Assembly (NCBI RefSeq): GCF_013179575.1
Contig: NZ_JABMCQ010000009.1
Coordinates: forward strand, 1-51,278
Reading direction: 5' to 3'
DNA length: 51,278 nucleotides
From: Sphingobacterium shayense
GTDB taxonomy: Bacteria > Bacteroidota > Bacteroidia > Sphingobacteriales > Sphingobacteriaceae
The notes under the pieces are model-generated. The model did not search any database. It saw only the letters and a program-made list of their open reading frames with translations, and was not told where the DNA came from. Made by a program: the position numbers and the translations under genes. This document shows, piece by piece, positions 25,191-33,666 of this stretch. Positions within the stretch are counted from its first letter, which is position 1. Each line of letters starts with the position of its first letter.

Positions 25191-27503
25191 TTAAAATTTA
25201 AAGTTCCAAGTAACTGATGGAATTATCCCAAACAACGCAACTTTATACGCTTCGGTTGCGTTAGAACTTCCTTCTTTATCTCTAAAATCAATAATATATG
25301 CATTTTTCCGATTATAGACGTTATATAAACCAAATGTCCAACTGCCTAAAAATCGTTTATTTTTAATCTTCGGGTCGTAACTTGCTGATAAATCAAGTCG
25401 GTGGTAATTTGGCATTCTATATCCATTTCGTTCGGTATAGTAAAACATTGATTTACCGTCCAGCTCATATTTACCGCTTGGAAAGGTCACTGCATTACCC
25501 GTATTAAAAACAAAAGTCGCTCCTAGCGTCCATTTCTTAGATAGTTCATAAATCCCTACAACAGAAAGGTCATGTGTTCTGTCTTGGCGCGCATTAAACC
25601 ACTCCCCTTCATTTATTCCATCTATAAGACGTTCACTTTTAGACAGTGTATAACTTACCCACCCATTAAGCTTTCCTCCATTTTTTCTTAAGTACCATTC
25701 AAGTCCATATGCTCGCCCAATTCCAAACAACAATTCACCCTCAAGCTGTCGATTTGCCTGTAAATCAGCACCATTTTTAAAATCGATTTGATTATCCATT
25801 GCTTTATAATACGCCTCTAGAGAGAATTCATACTTGTTATTTGAAAAATTTCTGAAGTATCCCAAAGCAACCTGATTTGATATTTGCGGTTTAATATTTA
25901 AACTACTAACAACATATTGATCAGTCGGGAGACTCGAAGTTGTATTGGTAAGTTGATGGAGATTTTGCGAAATTCTATTATATGAAGCCTTCACACTACT
26001 ATTTTCATTTAGTAAATAGTTTGCGGAAAAACGCGGCTCCAAATTCAGATAATGTTTTATGACAGTATTCCCATAGCTGTGTTCGTCTGTCACCTGCCCT
26101 TCGTCATCGAAATCATAAAAAGTCCCCGGGCCTAGAACCATGAAATCATCCAAACGCAACCCATAAATAAATGACAGCCGTTCCGTGGGCTTCCATTCGT
26201 GCGAGACATAAGCAGAGAGATCAATACCCTGCCGCGTATCAACATCGATCGAATTCACATTTGCATTATCCCCTGCGGCTAAGCTAGCTGGTTTGATTGT
26301 TTGTTTTAACCCATTAACACCGAATCGCCAAGTGCTGTTTGGTGCTTGAAAAAAAGAAAAATCTTGCTTGAAATTCCAATTCAAAATTTTCGAGGATATA
26401 CGAAAGTCAGATTCATCATTACTCACTGCTACATTGTACGTGAAATCACTATATACGAAAGTAGTATTGCTGAACAAGCGTTCATTAATAATACTGTTCC
26501 ATCTTGCTGTTGCCGTTGCATTTCCCCAATCAAAACTAAAAAGATCAGAATAGCCCAAATCGTCCTTACCGAAATAACCAGACAAATAAATCCTGTTTTT
26601 TTCGTTGATCTTATAATTTACCTTGGCGTTCAAATCGTAAAAATAAAGCTTACTTTTGTTAACATTCTCATCGTCCGACAACTTTAGAAACATATCAGCA
26701 TAGGTCCGCCTACCACTCACCATAAATGACCCCCGATCCTTCACAATCGGAGCTTCTAATTTCAGGCGTGAAGCTATCAATCCGATGCCTCCTTCTGCTG
26801 AAAATTCTCTCTGGTTTCCGTCGATCATAGAGATATCCAACACCGAAGATATACGGCCCCCATATTGTGATGGTATTCCTCCTTTATAAAGTTGTACATC
26901 TTTGATAGCATCAGAATTAAAAGTTGAAAAGAACCCTAAAAGGTGTGATGCATTATACACTGTAGCTTCATCGAGAAGAATCAAATTTTGATCAGATCCG
27001 CCTCCGCGCACATAAAAATTGGAACTACCCTCCCCACCACTCTGTACACCGGGCAACAATTGGATGGTTTTTAAAAGATCTTTTTCGCCAAAAATAACGG
27101 GTACATTTTTAACCTCTTCCATCGTAAAGTCGATCATACCCATCTGCGCGCTACGCACATTATCATTTTGCTTTTTAGCAGAAACTTCTACCTCTTCAAG
27201 TAGGTTATCGCGAGGATCAATATCTTGATCTAGACGTATGCCTTTCGAGAGTTCTATTTCTTGGACGATACTTTCGTACCCGATATAACTAAATGTTAAT
27301 TTATATTTACCTTCGGGTAGGCTTAAAGAATAAAAGCCGTAACTATTCGAACTCGTTGCCTGGCCATAATCCGTTGTGACGACCGCACCAATAAGCGTTT
27401 CCCCAGTCTTTCCATTTCTTATAAGGCCGCTGACAGTAAATTGTTGGCTATAAAGCTGAATAGAACAAAACAGCCCAATAATCCCAACTATTAATTTCCT
27501 CAT
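25191..27503 (-). CDS. TonB-dependent receptor with carboxypeptidase-regulatory-like domain
   Basis: This 770-residue outer-membrane receptor has a Sec signal (MRKLIVGIIGLFCSIQLYSQ). An N-terminal CarboxypepD_reg-like beta domain follows (about 22-105, SGLIRNGKTGETLIGAVV, with GFYSLSLPEGKYKLTFSYIGYE), then the plug (about 115-230, including FGEKDLLKTIQLLPGVQSGGEG and FYVRGGGSDQNLILLDEA), then a 22-strand-type barrel ending in aromatic FKF. It is shorter than SusC proteins and lacks the SusC signature insert, so it is of the FecA/CirA-like class paired with DUF4249. It sits in a four-gene operon with an upstream secreted esterase (6-base gap). Substrate import driven by TonB is expected; the ligand cannot be told. 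Confidence 0.92.
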   Translation of the reverse strand: MRKLIVGIIGLFCSIQLYSQQFTVSGLIRNGKTGETLIGAVVTTDYGQATSSNSYGFYSLSLPEGKYKLTFSYIGYESIVQEIELSKGIRLDQDIDPRDNLLEEVEVSAKKQNDNVRSAQMGMIDFTMEEVKNVPVIFGEKDLLKTIQLLPGVQSGGEGSSNFYVRGGGSDQNLILLDEATVYNASHLLGFFSTFNSDAIKDVQLYKGGIPSQYGGRISSVLDISMIDGNQREFSAEGGIGLIASRLKLEAPIVKDRGSFMVSGRRTYADMFLKLSDDENVNKSKLYFYDLNAKVNYKINEKNRIYLSGYFGKDDLGYSDLFSFDWGNATATARWNSIINERLFSNTTFVYSDFTYNVAVSNDESDFRISSKILNWNFKQDFSFFQAPNSTWRFGVNGLKQTIKPASLAAGDNANVNSIDVDTRQGIDLSAYVSHEWKPTERLSFIYGLRLDDFMVLGPGTFYDFDDEGQVTDEHSYGNTVIKHYLNLEPRFSANYLLNENSSVKASYNRISQNLHQLTNTTSSLPTDQYVVSSLNIKPQISNQVALGYFRNFSNNKYEFSLEAYYKAMDNQIDFKNGADLQANRQLEGELLFGIGRAYGLEWYLRKNGGKLNGWVSYTLSKSERLIDGINEGEWFNARQDRTHDLSVVGIYELSKKWTLGATFVFNTGNAVTFPSGKYELDGKSMFYYTERNGYRMPNYHRLDLSASYDPKIKNKRFLGSWTFGLYNVYNRKNAYIIDFRDKEGSSNATEAYKVALFGIIPSVTWNFKF

Positions 27504-27509
27504 ATATAG

Positions 27510-28322
27510 TTATTTTTTGGGTCTATCTTGCTTCTCAAAGCAAGTATCAAAAAATGCCATCTGATGGCTAATTGATTGATTCCAATAATTCCAATCATGT
27601 TTACCAGGCATCGTCAAATAGGCATGAGGAATATTTAAATAATTTAACTTCTCGTGAAGTTTATTATTAACACCTAAAAAAAAGTCTTCTGTACCGCAAT
27701 CTATAAATAGTTGTAATTTACCGGGTTCAACTAGGTGTGTTAATTCCATTACAGTGTGTTTATCCCAGTTATCTGGGTTTTGACTATACGGTCCTATACG
27801 GTCTTTAATATTCCAATTATGAGGGAACGGACGTATATCAACCCCCCCGGAAGTGCTCCCTGCATAGGCGAAGATATCTTGGTGACGAAAAGCTAGATAT
27901 AATGCGCCATGCCCTCCCATACTCAAACCTGTAATTGCGCGATTTTCGCGTGTCGAACTCACTTTATATTCTTTTTCAACTTCGGGAATTAGTTCTTTTA
28001 TTATAAACGACTCATACTGGAAATTTGGGTCTTCAGTGTCCCAATACCAGCTATCAAACCCACCGTCAGGACATACTATCAAATATCCATAAAAATCAAC
28101 AAGCTTTTTTAGGTTAGGCGCTTTGTTTACCCAATCACTATAGCTTCCTGAATAACCATGCAATAGATATAACGTCGAGGAGGGTATTTTCCCTTCCGGG
28201 GAAATAACTACCGCTTTAATAGCTTTACCCATACTCGCGCTCTGCAAAGAAATAGTATCCACTTTCGCTGCATGGACGTGCAAAATAAAGCAAGAAAAAA
28301 ATAACGCTAAAAATTTTTTCAT
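27510..28322 (-). CDS. Secreted alpha/beta-hydrolase esterase (esterase D type)
   Basis: This 270-residue serine hydrolase (from ATG 28322) belongs to the esterase D / feruloyl esterase / mycolyltransferase-like family. Features: signal peptide MKKFLALFFSCFILHVHA, oxyanion segment LYLLHGYSGSYSDW (51-64), nucleophile Ser134 in GLSMGG, Asp213 in CGTEDFF, and His242 in GKHDWNYW. The aromatic GGFDSWYWD loop is typical of the family. ATG 28322 is preferred over an upstream ATG at 28337 because it gives a clean signal peptide. It precedes the TonB receptor gene by 6 bases, so it probably frees an esterified ligand for uptake or processes one after binding. Confidence 0.9.
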   Translation of the reverse strand: MKKFLALFFSCFILHVHAAKVDTISLQSASMGKAIKAVVISPEGKIPSSTLYLLHGYSGSYSDWVNKAPNLKKLVDFYGYLIVCPDGGFDSWYWDTEDPNFQYESFIIKELIPEVEKEYKVSSTRENRAITGLSMGGHGALYLAFRHQDIFAYAGSTSGGVDIRPFPHNWNIKDRIGPYSQNPDNWDKHTVMELTHLVEPGKLQLFIDCGTEDFFLGVNNKLHEKLNYLNIPHAYLTMPGKHDWNYWNQSISHQMAFFDTCFEKQDRPKK

Positions 28323-28337
28323 AAATATTCGTTCCAT

Positions 28338-29231
28338 CTATTTAATAGGCCTGATTTTATATCGATAAAGATAAGAATCTAATCCTAATGGGCGTTCACT
28401 TATTGTATAAAAAACAGAATTCTCCATACCAAAACAAATGGCTTCTCCTTGGGGCTCAGGATCGTATGACAATTGTTCAAAGGAACGAGCAAATAAGGAT
28501 TTAATCGGTTCATGATTTTTTCTTTTCCAAAGGAAGACATGGGTCAGATTTTTTAAAAGTACCTCGTGTCCATCATCAGAAATATCAGCGGAGGTGATGA
28601 ATGTCAATGGTAGGTTTACAACCGGTTTGAGTATTTGCGTACTGTCTCGGTCATTGAAAACGACAGGATAGACCCCAACATTTAAGTCTCTTTTTGCAAT
28701 TATATAACCATTTCCATCTACTGGATCAACAAACATTGCTTCGGCGTCGCGAGGTTTATCTGCGTATTTTAAACGTATCGTATGAATAGCTTCCTCGGAT
28801 ATAATGTACTCAGATTGTCCTCTATTCCACTCTGGCTCCTTAAATATATATATCTTTATGTCTTCTCTTAAGGCTCGATTATCACCAATATCAGCCAAAA
28901 CCAAAAATGATTTCCCATCACGTTGAAATCTCGCAATATCCTCAGTGTCTTTTGTATGAACCCCAGCTAAAGTATACACAGCTTTCAACTGTGCTTTATC
29001 ATCAAGCAGAAATATTCTGCTCATATCACCACTGTCGTTATGAACCCAAAACATATTTGGGTATAAAAATGAAGAAATTAGCCCGGACAACTCCTGAAGT
29101 CTACTGTCCTTGATTTTCCCAAGTGCCTGACGCTCTACAGTGTATTTTTGACCATTGGCTTCAGGAACACTAAAATTTAAAACGATAAAGACAATGGCAT
29201 AATGAATGCACCTATATAAATTCAAAAACAA
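28338..29231 (-). CDS. Secreted beta-propeller-like protein of unknown function
   Basis: I do not firmly recognise this 297-residue protein. It has a signal peptide (hydrophobic AIVFIVLNFSV, ending EANG) and then repeating beta-rich units with a propeller-like rhythm: LQELSGLISS, FWVHNDSGDMSRIFLLD, DTEDIARFQRDGKSFLVLADIGDN, RDAEAMFVDPVDGNGYIIAKRD, LTFITSADISDDGHEVLLKN, PEPQGEAICFG. The HNDSGD, DIGDN and EAM/EAICF patterns occur in secreted six-bladed propellers, including SdiA-regulated and esterase-like phytase families. It is first in a tight operon (15 bases to the esterase, then receptor and DUF4249), so its role is probably at the cell surface in the same process. Confidence 0.75.
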   Translation of the reverse strand: MFLNLYRCIHYAIVFIVLNFSVPEANGQKYTVERQALGKIKDSRLQELSGLISSFLYPNMFWVHNDSGDMSRIFLLDDKAQLKAVYTLAGVHTKDTEDIARFQRDGKSFLVLADIGDNRALREDIKIYIFKEPEWNRGQSEYIISEEAIHTIRLKYADKPRDAEAMFVDPVDGNGYIIAKRDLNVGVYPVVFNDRDSTQILKPVVNLPLTFITSADISDDGHEVLLKNLTHVFLWKRKNHEPIKSLFARSFEQLSYDPEPQGEAICFGMENSVFYTISERPLGLDSYLYRYKIRPIK

Positions 29232-29260
29232 ATTTCAACTTCTTTCCATAAACATACAAC

Positions 29261-29294
29261 AAAAATGCTGTAAAGGTATATACCAATTACAGCA
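29261..29294 (-). terminator. Intrinsic terminator with nested palindrome
   Basis: On the minus strand TGCTGTAA (29294-29287) pairs with TTACAGCA (29273-29266), enclosing the palindrome GGTATATACC (29284-29275), and is followed by TTTTT. It lies about 55 bases after the stop of the lipoprotein gene at 29348 and separates it from the receptor operon. Confidence 0.7.
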
Positions 29295-29347
29295 AGTTAC
29301 TCTTTTACCTAGGACATCCCAAGTCCATAGATATCGACTTCGAAAAA

Positions 29348-29980
29348 CTATTCTCCTTGAAATGCGGAAACGATCGGTCTATATTGTGTAGAATCTTTCG
29401 CTCTGAACTCAAATGAACGTTTATAAGTATCAATAACTACAAAAGCCTCCGCTTCTGGGCCAATCTGGTTTTCTAAAAATATCTTAAATGAATATGTACC
29501 ATTTTTAGTTAAATCTGCATCTTTCTTATTGGAAGAAAACACAAGCGGATCTAATGTTGCCTTCGTCATACCACTTTCTTCAGGCAACTTATATATATGT
29601 GCCATAGCAGCGACTAATTTATCGGATATAGGACCCAAAGAAGTAAATTTAATTGCGCCTTGCCTAAATCCTTTTTCTTCGTCCGGTAAACCATCAACGG
29701 TTATACCGGCAGGAACGTGTTTCAACACTTCAATTTGCATTCCAATTGTGTCTGCTTCCCGAAGAGATTTTGCTATAAAAACAACGGATGAATCTGTTTG
29801 CGTACGCTTCACCAGCGACAAAAAGAACGAGGGGTTCTCCGATGCAGATGGGATATGATATTGACTTATAACAACATCATGTTTACTAGACCCATCCTTA
29901 TTTTTACCGCTATTCCCACAACTCGCAAACGCGGTGATTGTAAGTATCATGGCTAAAGCCGGTATAAGATTTCTTTTCAT
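29348..29980 (-). CDS. Hypothetical lipoprotein
   Basis: I do not recognise this protein of 210 residues (from ATG 29980). It has a clear lipoprotein signal: MKRNLIPALAMILTITAFASC, with the lipid-modified Cys at residue 21 followed by a Gly/Ser/Lys-rich linker. The mature domain is about 170 residues of mixed beta structure, with SSVVFIAKSLREADTIGMQIEVLKHVPAG (in pieces SSVVFIAKSL and IEVLKHVPAGI) and the end FVVIDTYKRSFEFRAKDSTQYRP. A longer frame to 30028 adds 16 residues without signal character, so ATG 29980 is preferred. It lies 53 bases downstream of the dehydrogenase gene on the same strand and has its own terminator. Confidence 0.78.
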   Translation of the reverse strand: MKRNLIPALAMILTITAFASCGNSGKNKDGSSKHDVVISQYHIPSASENPSFFLSLVKRTQTDSSVVFIAKSLREADTIGMQIEVLKHVPAGITVDGLPDEEKGFRQGAIKFTSLGPISDKLVAAMAHIYKLPEESGMTKATLDPLVFSSNKKDADLTKNGTYSFKIFLENQIGPEAEAFVVIDTYKRSFEFRAKDSTQYRPIVSAFQGE

Positions 29981-30033
29981 AATTTTTTCTCTTAAGTTAT
30001 TTATTCCACAACAATAAGATGCTACCAATTGTT

Positions 30034-32952
30034 TTATTCCACAAGCGCATTATACAATATTTCCACAGGATGATACGATTTACGTCCCACCCCGTCTTTA
30101 ATTTGGTGCCTACAGGAAGTGCCTGCAGCCGCAATTATATTGTCTTTATCCGCTGAACGCACCGCAGGTAACAACACCAATTCGGCAACTTTCATGGAAA
30201 CATCATAATGCTCCTTTTCGTACCCAAAAGACCCCGCCATTCCACAACAACCTGACGGAATTACCTCTACAGCGTAATTTTCAGGAAATGACAAAACTCT
30301 TTCGGTAAATTCGACCAAATGAAAGGCTTTCTGATAACAATGTCCGTGCAATTTTATTTGTTTACTTTCCTTGGAAAATTGATCTCGCTTAATACGTCCT
30401 GCGTCAATCTCGGCCATCAAAAACTCATCGATCATCAATGCGTTCTTTCCAAGAGCAATTGCAGATTCTTTCATCTCCGCATCAACCAGTTCCGGATATT
30501 CATCTCTGAAAGTAATTATGGCAGACGGTTCCACGCCAAGAAGCGGCGTTTTTGAGTTAATAATTTCCTTTAACATCTTTACATTCTGGTTCGCTATTTT
30601 CTTTGCTTCTTTAACGAAACCCTTCGACAGGTAGGTTCTACCACTTTCCATGTGCTTAGGGACGACAACCTCATAACCTAAAGCAGTGAGTAATTTATAG
30701 GCTGTTATCCCAACAGCGGTATCGTTATATTCTGTAAACTCATCGCAAAAAAGGTAAACCTTATGCCCTGTTTTTTTGTTAGATTGTTGTTTAACCCAAG
30801 TGGATAACGTCGTGAAATTCACACTCGGTAGTGAACGTTCAGGTGCAAAACCCAACACTGCTTTCACTGCTCGAGAAAACAAAGGAAAATCAATAATAAA
30901 ATTATAAACCGGGGCTACAAACGAACCTAATTTTTGACTTTTTGTAAAATTTGCAATTATCTTTGAGCGAAAACTGGCACCATTTTCATCATAATAATGT
31001 TGTAGGAACTCTGCTTTCATCTTGGCTACATCCACGCTCGACGGACATTCATTTTTACACGCTTTGCAGCTCAAACAAAGGTCCATTACTTCTTTAATCT
31101 CTTGATGATCGAAGCGATTCTTTTTGGGTGAGTTTGTTAGGAACTGGCGTAGCATATTTGCCCGTGCCCTTGTTGTATCTTTCTCATTGCGCGTAGCCAT
31201 GAAAGAAGGGCACATTGTGCCTCCAGAAATTTCAGTCTTTCGACAATCGCCAGACCCAGAACATTTTTCGCTAAGACGTAAAATGCTTTCGTCCTTGGTG
31301 AAATCAAAATAGGTATCTATTTTGTCTCCCTCAACGAATTCGTCATATCGAAGCGACGAATCCATAGGCGGCGTATTGACAATTTTATTCGCATTAAAAA
31401 TACCAGAAGGGTCAAATATTCTTTTGGTCTCTTGAAGCAACGTATACACCTCTTCTCCGAGAACTTTACCTATAAACTCTCCACGAAGACGTCCATCACC
31501 ATGCTCCCCACTCAGTGAACCATTGTATTTCAGGACCAAATCTGTTGTTTGCGATAAGATTGACCGAAACTGTCGCTTACCCTCGACGGTCTTGAGATTA
31601 ATAAACGGCTCAATATGCAATTCACCTGCCCCGGCATGCGCATAATACGAAGCATGCACACCTTCATCTACAAGTAATCTCTGTATATCAGCTACATAAG
31701 CTGGAAGATCTTCAGGTGATACAGCGCAGTCCTCGATTAAGTTTACCGGCTGTTCGTCACCTGGTAAATTACGAATCAAACCAAGTCCTGCTTTTCGAAC
31801 ATCCCATACCAAATTGGAATCCTTCGCTCCTAATACAAACGGGTAAGCATAACCAAGTCCCCTTTGTTCTAAATCAGCTCTCAGGGCATTCGCCTTGTCT
31901 TGCAGAATATGGATGTCATCGGAACGAAATTCTACAATCAGCAATGCTGCTGGATCCCCCTGGATAAAAAAGCGGTTGTGCTGATAGGTTGGATGACCGA
32001 CAGTAAAATCTAAAATATATTTATCAACTAACTCAGAAGCTTCGGGATGATGGGAAAGGGCAACTATATTACCCTCCATACATTCTATCATATCCGAAAA
32101 ATGTACACAAAGCACCCCAACTTCTTTCTTGGGTAGCGGCATAAGTTTTAACTTTGCCTCAGTTATTATTCCAATTGTCCCTTCAGAGCCCGCTAACAAG
32201 TTACATAAATTAAAGGGGCGGTCGGCAAGCATAAAATCTAATGCATAGCCTGTATTCCTGCGCGTAATCGACTTTTTTGGATACCCTCTTTCGATCGCCG
32301 AAATATTATTCTTGTTAGTTAACAGGCTATTCAGAGCACGATATATGTCCCCTTCTCGAGTTGAGGTCGAAAGTTTTTCGAATAAACCTTTATCGTCCAG
32401 TTCTTGGAAAACAACTTTGGATCCATCATCTAACAGCACAGTTGCGTCGATCAGATTTTTACGCGTGTCTCCCCAAACTATTGAATGCAAACCCGAGGAG
32501 TTATTACCGATCATGCCGCCAATCATCGCCCGATTAGCGGTTGAAGTTTCTGGACCAAACATCAATCCAAAGGTGCGTAGATAGGCATTTAAATCATCAC
32601 GTATTACACCGGGTTGTACCCGTACCCAGCGTTCCTTAACATTAAGTTCTAAAATCTTTGTGAAAAATCGCGAAACGTCAACCACAATCCCTTTACCCAC
32701 AACCTGTCCAGCTAGTGAAGTTCCCGCGGTACGAGGAATCAATGTTATCTTTTCGTTCTGTGCGAAAGAAATCAGTGTACATAAATCTTGTTCGTGATGG
32801 GGAATTGCCACAGCTAGCGGAAGTTCCTGATAAACAGAGGCATCTGTTGCGTAAGCAAGGCGCATTGCTTGGTGTTTGGCATCCTCGGGTATAAAATATA
32901 ACTCTCCGGTCAATCGCGAAGAAAGTTTACCCAAATTATCATTTATTTGCAC
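30034..32952 (-). CDS. FAD-binding and 4Fe-4S dehydrogenase (D-2-hydroxyacid/D-lactate type)
   Basis: This 972-residue protein fuses a GlcD-like flavin part with a GlpC-like iron-sulfur part, as in E. coli YdiJ and respiratory D-lactate dehydrogenases. In order: FAD_binding_4 with PRTAGTSLAGQVVGKG (73-88) and GGMIGNNSSGLHS; the FAD-oxidase C-terminal domain with GELHIEPF and SGEHGDGRLRGEF; cysteine clusters CSGSGDCR...GTMC and CLSCKACKNECPSSVD for 4Fe-4S centres; and a CCG-type domain with HGHCYQKAF and IPSGCCGMAGSFGYE. It probably oxidises a D-2-hydroxyacid and passes electrons to menaquinone at the inner membrane; the exact substrate is uncertain. It is divergent from an lrp-type regulator, which may control it. 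Confidence 0.92.
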   Translation of the reverse strand: MQINDNLGKLSSRLTGELYFIPEDAKHQAMRLAYATDASVYQELPLAVAIPHHEQDLCTLISFAQNEKITLIPRTAGTSLAGQVVGKGIVVDVSRFFTKILELNVKERWVRVQPGVIRDDLNAYLRTFGLMFGPETSTANRAMIGGMIGNNSSGLHSIVWGDTRKNLIDATVLLDDGSKVVFQELDDKGLFEKLSTSTREGDIYRALNSLLTNKNNISAIERGYPKKSITRRNTGYALDFMLADRPFNLCNLLAGSEGTIGIITEAKLKLMPLPKKEVGVLCVHFSDMIECMEGNIVALSHHPEASELVDKYILDFTVGHPTYQHNRFFIQGDPAALLIVEFRSDDIHILQDKANALRADLEQRGLGYAYPFVLGAKDSNLVWDVRKAGLGLIRNLPGDEQPVNLIEDCAVSPEDLPAYVADIQRLLVDEGVHASYYAHAGAGELHIEPFINLKTVEGKRQFRSILSQTTDLVLKYNGSLSGEHGDGRLRGEFIGKVLGEEVYTLLQETKRIFDPSGIFNANKIVNTPPMDSSLRYDEFVEGDKIDTYFDFTKDESILRLSEKCSGSGDCRKTEISGGTMCPSFMATRNEKDTTRARANMLRQFLTNSPKKNRFDHQEIKEVMDLCLSCKACKNECPSSVDVAKMKAEFLQHYYDENGASFRSKIIANFTKSQKLGSFVAPVYNFIIDFPLFSRAVKAVLGFAPERSLPSVNFTTLSTWVKQQSNKKTGHKVYLFCDEFTEYNDTAVGITAYKLLTALGYEVVVPKHMESGRTYLSKGFVKEAKKIANQNVKMLKEIINSKTPLLGVEPSAIITFRDEYPELVDAEMKESAIALGKNALMIDEFLMAEIDAGRIKRDQFSKESKQIKLHGHCYQKAFHLVEFTERVLSFPENYAVEVIPSGCCGMAGSFGYEKEHYDVSMKVAELVLLPAVRSADKDNIIAAAGTSCRHQIKDGVGRKSYHPVEILYNALVE

Positions 32953-32974
32953 GTTTTTACTAGTTTTATATAAA

Positions 32975-33006
32975 CAAAGCTAGTTATTTCGGCCATAATT
33001 CGCCAA
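32975..33006 (-). promoter_or_regulatory. Promoter of the FAD/4Fe-4S dehydrogenase gene
   Basis: The minus strand has TTG (33006-33004), a 21-base spacer and TAGCTTTG (32982-32975), an exact TAnnTTTG. The predicted leader is about 19 bases. Confidence 0.65.
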
Positions 33007-33119
33007 TATTCAGCAATATGATTCGAATTTTAGTTAAAACAAGCATAAATAGGCACCACTTACTTCGAAAATCGAATCGACACAAACAAAACGATATTTT
33101 ACACAAACATATAAACAAT

Positions 33120-33161
33120 GAATAATATTCTAATTTTTTATTAAAATTTTGAATATTATTC
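33120..33161. promoter_or_regulatory. Paired Lrp-type operators at the lrp promoter
   Basis: GAATAATATTC (33120-33130) and GAATATTATTC (33151-33161) are reverse complements of each other, with centres 31 bases apart, about three helical turns. The second with flanks (TTGAATATTATTCTA) agrees with the E. coli Lrp consensus YAGHAWATTWTDCTR at 14 of 15 positions; the first on the minus strand at 13 of 15. The second fills the spacer between the -33 and -7 elements, a position that fits autorepression. Confidence 0.65.
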
Positions 33162-33178
33162 TAAATTAACTACATTTG
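33148..33178 (+). promoter_or_regulatory. Promoter of the lrp-EamA operon
   Basis: TTTG (33148-33151), a 19-base spacer and TACATTTG (33171-33178) are a perfect Bacteroidota promoter. The ATG follows only 7 bases later, so the mRNA leader would be about 4 bases or fewer. Confidence 0.8.
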
Positions 33179-33185
33179 CACCGTT

Positions 33186-33662
33186 ATGGCAAAATTCGAA
33201 TACAATCTAGATCATATTGACTATCAAATCTTGCGCATCATGCAAGATAATGCACGTACAAATAACGCCGATATCGCGCGCGAATTGGGGATGGCGCCGT
33301 CCGCTATTTTAGAACGTGTGAAGAAGTTGGAGCAAAAAGACGTTATCCTTCAGTATAATGCCAAGATTAATCCAAATGCGATAGATCAAAAATTGTTGTC
33401 GTTTATTTTTATAAAAACGCAGGATATCATTGGGGTCCAAAATGTGGGTTTTTTACTTGCAGAAATCCCCGAAGTTCAAGAAGTCCATGACATAGCAGGA
33501 GATGATGGTTACCTTGTTAAGGTTCGTACAAACGATGCCGCAGGACTAGTCGACTTAATGCGTAACTCCCTTGGGACAATTGAAGGAATTATCTCTACTA
33601 GAACAACGATTGTGTTAGAAACGGTAAAAGAAGAACAAAAGCTCGTTATTCCGAGCAAATAA
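33186..33662 (+). CDS. Lrp/AsnC-family transcriptional regulator
   Basis: This 158-residue regulator has the family layout: an N-terminal helix-turn-helix (ILRIMQDNARTNNADIARELG and APSAILERVKKLEQKDVI, given here in two parts, about 15-55) and a C-terminal RAM ligand-binding domain (FIFIKTQD...VQEVHDIAGDDGYLVKVRT, about 70-150) with the typical GDDGYLV. It starts 8 bases after a perfect -7 element. It is followed after 4 bases by an EamA exporter gene, a common pairing in which the regulator senses an amino acid that the exporter removes. It probably represses itself through the operator pair in its promoter and may act on the divergent dehydrogenase. Confidence 0.95.
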   Translation: MAKFEYNLDHIDYQILRIMQDNARTNNADIARELGMAPSAILERVKKLEQKDVILQYNAKINPNAIDQKLLSFIFIKTQDIIGVQNVGFLLAEIPEVQEVHDIAGDDGYLVKVRTNDAAGLVDLMRNSLGTIEGIISTRTTIVLETVKEEQKLVIPSK

Positions 33663-33666
33663 CATA

